From positions 49,656,746 to 49,720,745 of the forward strand of contig OX345636.1 in the NCBI GenBank assembly GCA_947044365.1: DNA of 64,000 nt, written 5' to 3'. The stretch is from Petrosia ficiformis. Taxonomy: Eukaryota; Porifera; Demospongiae; Haplosclerida; Petrosiidae. The notes under the pieces were generated by a model. It was not told where the DNA came from and did not search any database. It saw only the letters and a program-made list of their open reading frames with translations. This document shows positions 58,113-64,000 of this stretch, piece after piece; the stretch's first letter is position 1; each line of letters begins with the position of its first letter. The position numbers were made by a program, and so were the translations under genes.

Positions 58113-59645
58113 AACATGGCCTCAACAATCACGGAGGAGATTACCAACAAATAGAATCCTACCAAAACCTCAAATCAACTGTCACCAATCTTGAAAATAT
58201 CTTACTCTACGAACGTAAAACTCAAAACAACAACACAATACCAAGGAAATACCAACCCACACAGTACCTGCAAGTCTTTGGAAAAAATGAAAAAAATATA
58301 CAATCAAGGTTTGACAATGATTTCAAAATAAGTTAAATATCTTGATGAAGTAATAACTACAAACACTATTGCTCTAGAAATCCAAACATGCAGATTGAAA
58401 TGTATTATTTCAACCACAGAATCCCTTCTCACAGAATGCAATGAACCAATTGAAATAATCAAACAACAATATCACCGTTTCATAACAGAAATTGAAATAA
58501 ACAAGTGTATATAGAGAAAAAAACATCCCTATGATTGCTTTACAAATTTAAGTGAAGATATGACTGCTTTGTGGTGTGCAGAATTCAGTAATCATGGCTG
58601 ACTTTATCAAGCATGAAAGACAACAGCTTATTATAGTTATTATTTTGATTATCCACTCTCGTGACCTTTCAAAGGACCTTGTAGAACTTTAGAAATATAT
58701 TTCAGGCAGAATAGCTAGCTATTAGTTCCAGTTTCTACGTAAGCTCAACAGCTTTCTTTCTGCTGGTGTTTAGAGCTTGATCGCGCGTTCGTTTACGCGC
58801 CACGCCCATTAATTGACCGAGCCCACCGGGAATGACGCAACTTCCTTAACTACGTATACAACGCATAGTCACGCAAGTGACACAAACATATATATAATAT
58901 ACATTAAACCCCGTGGAAAGCAATTATAGGGATGGCCCTACGGGCCATAAAAACCATCAAACCAACCCATCTCTTATAAAAAAGATTCACCTTCAGTCTA
59001 CACGAACATCCCCATCTATAACACCAACTAATTCTTCCATAGAAATGCCCACAACATTTCATCTACAATGTACTTTTATGAACACTGAACCACTCTCAGT
59101 TTCATCAACATCAGCTACATCACAAACACCTATTACTTCACTCTCAACAAGAAGTACTGATACAACAAACAAAACAACACCCAATATACATGTACATCCT
59201 ACCAACATTCAAAACCGAGAAAGGAAAACCACAAAAGAACACCCCAAAGGAACTGCAACTAGACTATTTTTTAGGCAAAGGCAGGAGATCCACTCTAAAC
59301 AACAAATGACCATGCATAATCTAAGTTCGTTCGAACTATCACATACAGACATACAAGTATTAACCAAAGGTCTATCTTTCGCACCCACACCATATTACAA
59401 TAAAAAAGCCCAATTTGAACTCCTTAAAGAGTATGACAAGTTCAGTGACTCAATCAGGACACAATATGATATATACAAAAAAAAACAACCACAACCAGCC
59501 CTTTATGAACATCTGGATTCCAAACAAATCTTCAGAAAAATGAAATTTCTCCCAAGAAATACATCAACACAACACCCATGGCCAACTAACAACTCGGCAA
59601 TCGACCCAAAAAGCATGCGAACAAGGATAGGTGGGACCCAAAATT
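58113..59645 (+). pseudogene. Penelope-like retroelement N-terminal fragment, split by a MITE
   Basis: The upstream part (58113-58498) has coding texture in shifting frames (NLKSTVTNLENILLYERK, then RLKCIISTTESLLTECNE) with stops. After the MITE, about 58954-59645 is open. It contains NLSSFELSHTDIQVLTKGL then SFAPTPYYNKKAQF, the motif I associate with the region before the reverse transcriptase of Penelope-like elements, and ends MRTRIGGTQN. The reverse transcriptase and GIY-YIG endonuclease are absent. An inverted copy of the 3' sequence follows at 59711-59782. The assignment rests on remembered motif wording. Confidence 0.55.
58501..58953 (+). mobile_element. MITE family A, full copy inside the Penelope-like fragment
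   Basis: From ACAAGTGTATATAGAG to GGCCCTACGGGCCATAAAA. Coding texture is interrupted exactly at its borders, so the insertion came after the retroelement. Confidence 0.88.
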
Positions 59646-59782
59646 AAACAAACCACTTCCATATAACCCTACATAAGTAGTACTTACACCACTATAAAGC
59701 ACAATACAAAGAGCTGTACTTATGTAGGGTTATATGGAAGTGGTTTGTTTAATTTTGGCTCTCACCTAACCTTGTTCGCATG
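59614..59782. repeat. inverted repeat at the end of the Penelope-like fragment
   Basis: GCATGCGAACAAGG, AATTAAACAAACCACTTCC and ATATAACCCTACATAAGT at 59614-59684 are repeated inverted at 59711-59782. The right arm plus following sequence recurs at 44822-44995. Confidence 0.85.
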
Positions 59783-59879
59783 CTTTTTGGGTTTTGACAT
59801 CCCTACATCTTTCATTTTTATTGGAAATGTTTTTTATTATTCTTTTATAATATATATTACATATCATATTATATAGCTG

Positions 59880-60300
59880 GTACTGTATATGTAATATTTA
59901 ATAATACTCTACAGTAACCATAGTAACAATAAATATGTATTTTGTGATCTACAACTAAATACTACTTATTACATTGTGTAGTATTAATATTAGTTATTAT
60001 ACAGATATGATAATGTATGGTTACTATGGTTACAGTGTATAGCTTATATGTATACTCCTACTTACACCAGTATTGTAGATGGTAATTATACAATTATGTG
60101 TTTTGATCTACTGTACAGTAAATATTGTAACAATGTCATGTGATTGTGTATACAAGTATATACTTAAATATAGTGATCTACTAATCTACTATACAATATA
60201 AACAATAATCAAGCCACAACTACATGTAGAATTGTAGATTATAATTATTGTAGTATTTCCACACACACACACACAGTCCATACTCCAGATAACCAGTGGT
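59880..60300. other. AT-rich spacer upstream of the kinase pseudogene
   Basis: It has diverged inverted CATAGTAACCATAG-type and GTTACTATGG segments and a (CA)n run at 60262-60277. No gene is seen. Confidence 0.4.
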
Positions 60301-60314
60301 CTGTTGGTAACATC

Positions 60315-61474
60315 ATGGATTCTAATGACATTGGTAAAAAAGACCAGTATCAGAAACGACTGTTTGATCGTCTCATAGAGGGGAGGGGAGTTAACCAGAT
60401 AATGGAGATGAGATTAGCTCTACCTGATTCATCATCTACTAGTAGACAAGAATCAGAGGAGAGTAGACAAGTGGTTATTCAACGATTAAAACATGTCAGG
60501 AGAGAAACACAACAAGAGAGAAACCAGCAGCAGAGAGATATTCAGGAGATAAATAGGGAGCTTGAAGACAAGAACGAACAGCTTCGTTTGAAGAATATCG
60601 AGAATGAACAACTCCAGGAAAGTGTTCGACAACTCCAAGAAGGTGATAATCATCAACGTGAAACTATCTTAAGACTTGAACGAAACTTTCAAGATTTCCA
60701 ACAAGCAAATGAGCAACTACAACAAGAGGTTCGAGAACTTCGTTCCAACATTGAAACCCCTCACTGGGTAATAGGGAGAGAAGAGTTACAGATGACACGA
60801 CAAGAGATAGGAGGTGGAGCTTACAGTAAGGTGAATATTGCTATATTCAGGGGTACTAGAGTAGCAGCAAAGAGTCTACATGAGGTGATTATATCTGAAT
60901 ATAATCTTGGAGTATTCACTAGAGAGATGGAAATATCATCAAGAATACATCATCCCAATATAGTACAGTTCCTAGGAGCCACTAGAGTTAATAATCCAAT
61001 CTTATTATATGAGTTAATGACCACCAGTCTACACAAGAAGATACAAGAGGCTTGTTTGACTCAACCCCAGATTGTAGATGTTAGTAGTAACATAACATCA
61101 GCTCTAGCATATTTTCATCTGTGGAAACCACATCCAATAATTAATCGTGATGTTAGCAGTCCTAATGTGCTAATGGAACCACTAACCTTCAGAGTCGTGT
61201 CAAAACAGAGATTCCTGGTAGACCAGCATATGCATCACCAGAAGCTGGTATTCCTGATAACCACACTCCAGCAATGGATATATATAGTTTAGGAGTTGTA
61301 ATAGTGGAAATGATTCTTCATCAACCTCCAGAAATGACAACCATCTCTCGTGAACGACAAGCTCAAAGTATTCAATGGAGACCAATGAAAGCCCTCGTAT
61401 TACGATGTATTAATAATGATCGTACTCAACGTCCCAAAACAGTACAAGTACTAGATGTACTAAAACAAATATAA
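60315..61474 (+). pseudogene. coiled-coil TKL-type protein kinase, deletion removes the DFG segment
   Basis: Residues about 45-150 form a long Gln/Glu coiled coil (EINRELEDKNEQLRLKN, LEDKN, QEVRELRSN). The kinase N-lobe starts near 157: glycine loop GGGAYSKV, ATP-site Lys in RVAAKSL, helix-C Glu in REMEISSRIHHPNIVQ. The catalytic loop is IINRDVSSPNVLMEPL, with Asn for the usual His. Straight after EPL the sequence jumps and changes frame near 61186 to NLQSRVKTEIPGRPAYASPE, so roughly 14 codons that should hold the Mg-binding DFG (or DYG) are gone. The C-lobe continues (PAMDIYSLGVVIVEMI, RPKTVQVLDVLKQI) to 61474. The kinase would be inactive or untranslated past the break. Sponges carry many such coiled-coil kinases, which agrees with the proposed host. 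Confidence 0.82.
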
Positions 61475-61696
61475 TTAATATATGTATAATGATATTTAGT
61501 ATTGTGTGTTTAGTAGGTTTTATATTGTATATTAATACAATTGTATAGTTTAGTTAGTATAATGATAGTATCAATAGGACATTCTGTTTTATTTGTTTTC
61601 CTTTGATTTTGTGTTTATAATTGTGGAGTTAATTCTTTTGAGGCCGTTTTTAAAAAAAATATAATTATTATTGTGTATTGATTAATATAATTATAA

Positions 61697-62082
61697 TTAT
61701 GGCCCGTAGGGCCATTCCTATGATTGCTTTCCACGGGGTTTATATATATATATATATTCTTGTGTCCACTTGCGCGAGTATGCGTAGTTTTAAGGAAGTT
61801 GCGTCATTCCCGGGGGCTCGGTCAATTGAAGGGCGTGGCGCGTAAAAGAACGCGCGCTCGAGCTCAGGCTAAGTTGCTTATGTAGAAACTGGAACTAATA
61901 GCTAGCTATTCTGCAATTCCTAAAGTTCTACAAGGTCCTTTAAAAGGTTAGGAGAGTAGATAATGAAAATAAAAACTATAATAGGCTGTTGTGTTTCAGG
62001 CATGATAAAGTCAGCCATGATTACTGAATGCTGGACACCACAAAGCAATCATAGGGATACTTTTTTCTCTATATACACTTGT
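61697..62082 (-). mobile_element. MITE family A, inverted copy
   Basis: Starts ATGGCCCGTAGGGCCATT and ends TCTATATACACTTGT. Internal landmarks ATGATAAAGTCAGCCATGAT and GGGGGCTCGGTCAATT match the other copies in reverse. Confidence 0.88.
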
Positions 62083-62090
62083 TTTTTTTT

Positions 62091-62462
62091 CTTGTGTCCA
62101 CTTACGCGAGTATGCGTTGTATAAAATAAATATTTTTAATGTTAATAGTTAGCTGAATACAACTCAAAAAAAAAACAGCATAGTTTAAGTCAATTAATGG
62201 GCGTGGCGCGCAATAGAACGCGCGCTCGAACTCAGCAGAAAGAAAGCTGCTTGTAGCTTACATAGAATTAACTGGAACTACTAGCTAACTATTCTACCTG
62301 AAATATATTCCTAAAGTTCTACAAGATTCTTTAAAAGGTAAAGAGAGTTGATAATCAAAATAATAACGCTGTTGTGTTTCAGGCATGATAAAGTCAGCCA
62401 TGATTACTGAGTGCACACCACAAAGCAATCATAGGGATACTTTTTTCTCTATATACACTTGT
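62091..62462 (-). mobile_element. MITE family A, second inverted copy, one end missing
   Basis: Begins at the CTTGTGTCCACTTACGCG block, lacking the GGCCC-rich end, and runs to TATATACACTTG. It lies head-to-tail 8 bp after the previous copy. Confidence 0.85.
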
Positions 62463-62465
62463 TTA

Positions 62466-62682
62466 TATGTTTTAAAGCATAGGTCAGATTGGCTCAATAA
62501 CGGTTAGTGGGTCAACCATTGGGAATACATCTTGAGCCAATTAACAAAAAGTTAATGCTGTTACTGACAATATAACCATAATTGACTGTGCCACTTGCCC
62601 AAAGAGAGAACTGTGCAGTGCTAAATAAGAAGCCCTTTGGGCCAATGGTGCACCGTATGAGCATATCATAAATACTGATGTA
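62466..62682 (+). repeat. dispersed repeat B, copy 4
   Basis: CCATTGGGAATACATC, ACTGACAATATAACC, GAGAGAACTGTGCAGT and TTTGGGCCAATGG, followed by TGTACATG runs, as at 18431. Confidence 0.75.
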
Positions 62683-62727
62683 TATACATGTACATGTACA
62701 TTTATATATACATGTACATGTACGTGC

Positions 62728-63775
62728 AGGGTTTCTTTTAGGGGGGGGGGGGACATTTGCCCCCCTTGGAAAATTTATTAGTTTTTTTTGACAATGTGCA
62801 GGGTTTCATTTTGGCAGGGGTCATTCGCCCCCCCCTTGCTAGAGTCCTGGACCCCTTGGGAATTTGGTTGCCCAAAAATATTTTTAATGTTAATAGTTAG
62901 CTGAATACAACTCAGCATAACTTAAGTAGTTCAACCTAAACTGCTATTCTTATACTCTTTCTGTTCCATACATCTACAATGTCTTCAAGGTCATTATCTG
63001 TCAGTTTGTCTGGGGACTCAATTTTGGGTTTAGATTCCAAAAATAGTATCTCAAACAGTTACATCATTGTGGTCTGAAAATGCATCAGAAATGACCTCGG
63101 AGAGTCTAACACCCAAAAAAATCCCTGCGGGAGCATGCCCCCACACCCCCCTAGGCAGTTGCTGTGCAGAGCACATCAACCCTATACATCGCCCCCCCAA
63201 AGTTCTCAGCATTCAAATTTTGCCCCCCCCTTTGGCAATTTTTCTAAATGAAAGCCTGATGTGGGCATATTGGCATGTAAATTTTAGCCATCAAGTACAA
63301 TGTGTGCAGATATTATAGGAATATCACTGGTACTTAATATACAATATCTAAACAATGCCTCTTCTATACATTAGGAAAATCTTTGTGATATGCACCTCAA
63401 GTGCTAAGTACTGTCAGGTTTTCCACTATGCTCCATACATGGAATGGGTTTGTACACAACGTGTTAATATAAAATTTCTTATGTCAAAAATCAAAAGTTT
63501 AAAATATACGGTATTTGCAGGCAAAACGGAGTAGACAAACCTGGCATATTTCCTGTATTGTAACCATGTGTGTGTATAACCTTATTTATTAATTTTATAT
63601 GCATATTTAACTTGATTCCCATAATAATCAGATTGGCATTACTTGCTTTTTTGACATTTGCCCCCCCTTGGAAAATTTATTAGTTTTTTTTGACAATGTG
63701 GGCATATTGGCATGTAAATTTTAGCCATCAAGTAAAATGTGTGCAGAAATTATAGGAATATCATTGGTACTTAAA
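62728..63775. repeat. C/G-tract repeat with internal duplication
   Basis: CAGGGTTTC blocks with G12 and CCCCCCC tracts. GACATTTGCCCCCC and on to TTTTTTGACAATGTG occurs at about 62752 and 63652. GGGCATATTGGCATGTAAAT and the next 60 bp occur at about 63262 and 63699. No gene is supported. Confidence 0.6.
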
Positions 63776-64000
63776 CACACAGAGACAAGGACAGGAACCT
63801 GCGTCTGAGCTTTCGTTTACTATTACCACGTGCTTTTAATTATATTCATGAGTAAAATATGTAATTAACATTTATGAATATTTAATAAGATGAGTCCCAA
63901 CTCAAAGTGAACAGACTTTAGTATTGCTTTGGTTATGCATATCTGTTACATTTTCACACATAAGTACTTGATGCATTGTTGTTTAAAACATGATCAGGTG

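Overview
The window looks like animal nuclear DNA, most likely from a sponge (Porifera). This is inferred from very short GT-AG introns (51-84 nt in several genes), AT-rich intergenic DNA, metazoan gene fragments (a class I myosin motor, a Rho exchange factor with RGS-like and C1 parts, a coiled-coil TKL-type kinase) and a dense mix of pogo, hAT, Ty3/gypsy and Penelope-like elements. The species cannot be named from the sequence. Palindromic TGTACATG runs and other microsatellites fill introns and spacers. There is no operon structure, CRISPR array or rRNA.

Left third (1-19000): a decayed hAT transposase (195-2047), a 1.2-kb long inverted repeat (4028-5223), several MITE-like repeats, then a pogo/Tigger-type element around 12920-14709. 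The pogo element has a two-exon transposase on the minus strand and, divergently, a HIRAN-like gene that lies inside the element's right terminal repeat. A multi-exon gene fragment of an unrecognised family follows at 17378-18189.

Middle (19000-48000): six or seven exons of a MYO1D-like myosin motor (19453-23194) carrying three premature stops; a two-exon gene for a predicted N-myristoylated, charged coiled-coil protein (23449-24623); a tRNA-like sequence (26839-26911); two hAT-type non-autonomous elements with target-site duplications; a 1.18-kb terminal-inverted-repeat element; a 54-bp satellite; a three-exon orphan gene with a coiled coil and a PD-(D/E)XK-like region (37466-38816); a minisatellite whose unit carries splice-like signals; and exons of an RGS/C1 RhoGEF-like gene (40716-44569, perhaps to 46517).

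Right part (48000-64000): nested transposition. A 599-bp element with about 118-bp inverted repeats sits inside another repeat. A complete 4.29-kb Ty3/gypsy element (122-bp LTRs, 5-bp duplication) sits inside a MITE. Then come an intronless orphan gene with a second PD-(D/E)XK-like region (54408-55481), a frameshifted Ulp1-type protease gene (57075-57918), a Penelope-like fragment split by another MITE copy (58113-59645) and a kinase pseudogene lacking its DFG segment (60315-61474). The genes do not form one pathway. The organising theme is mobile elements, their cargo, and decay of gene fragments among them. The most interesting candidate is the pogo-type element with a HIRAN-domain passenger gene.
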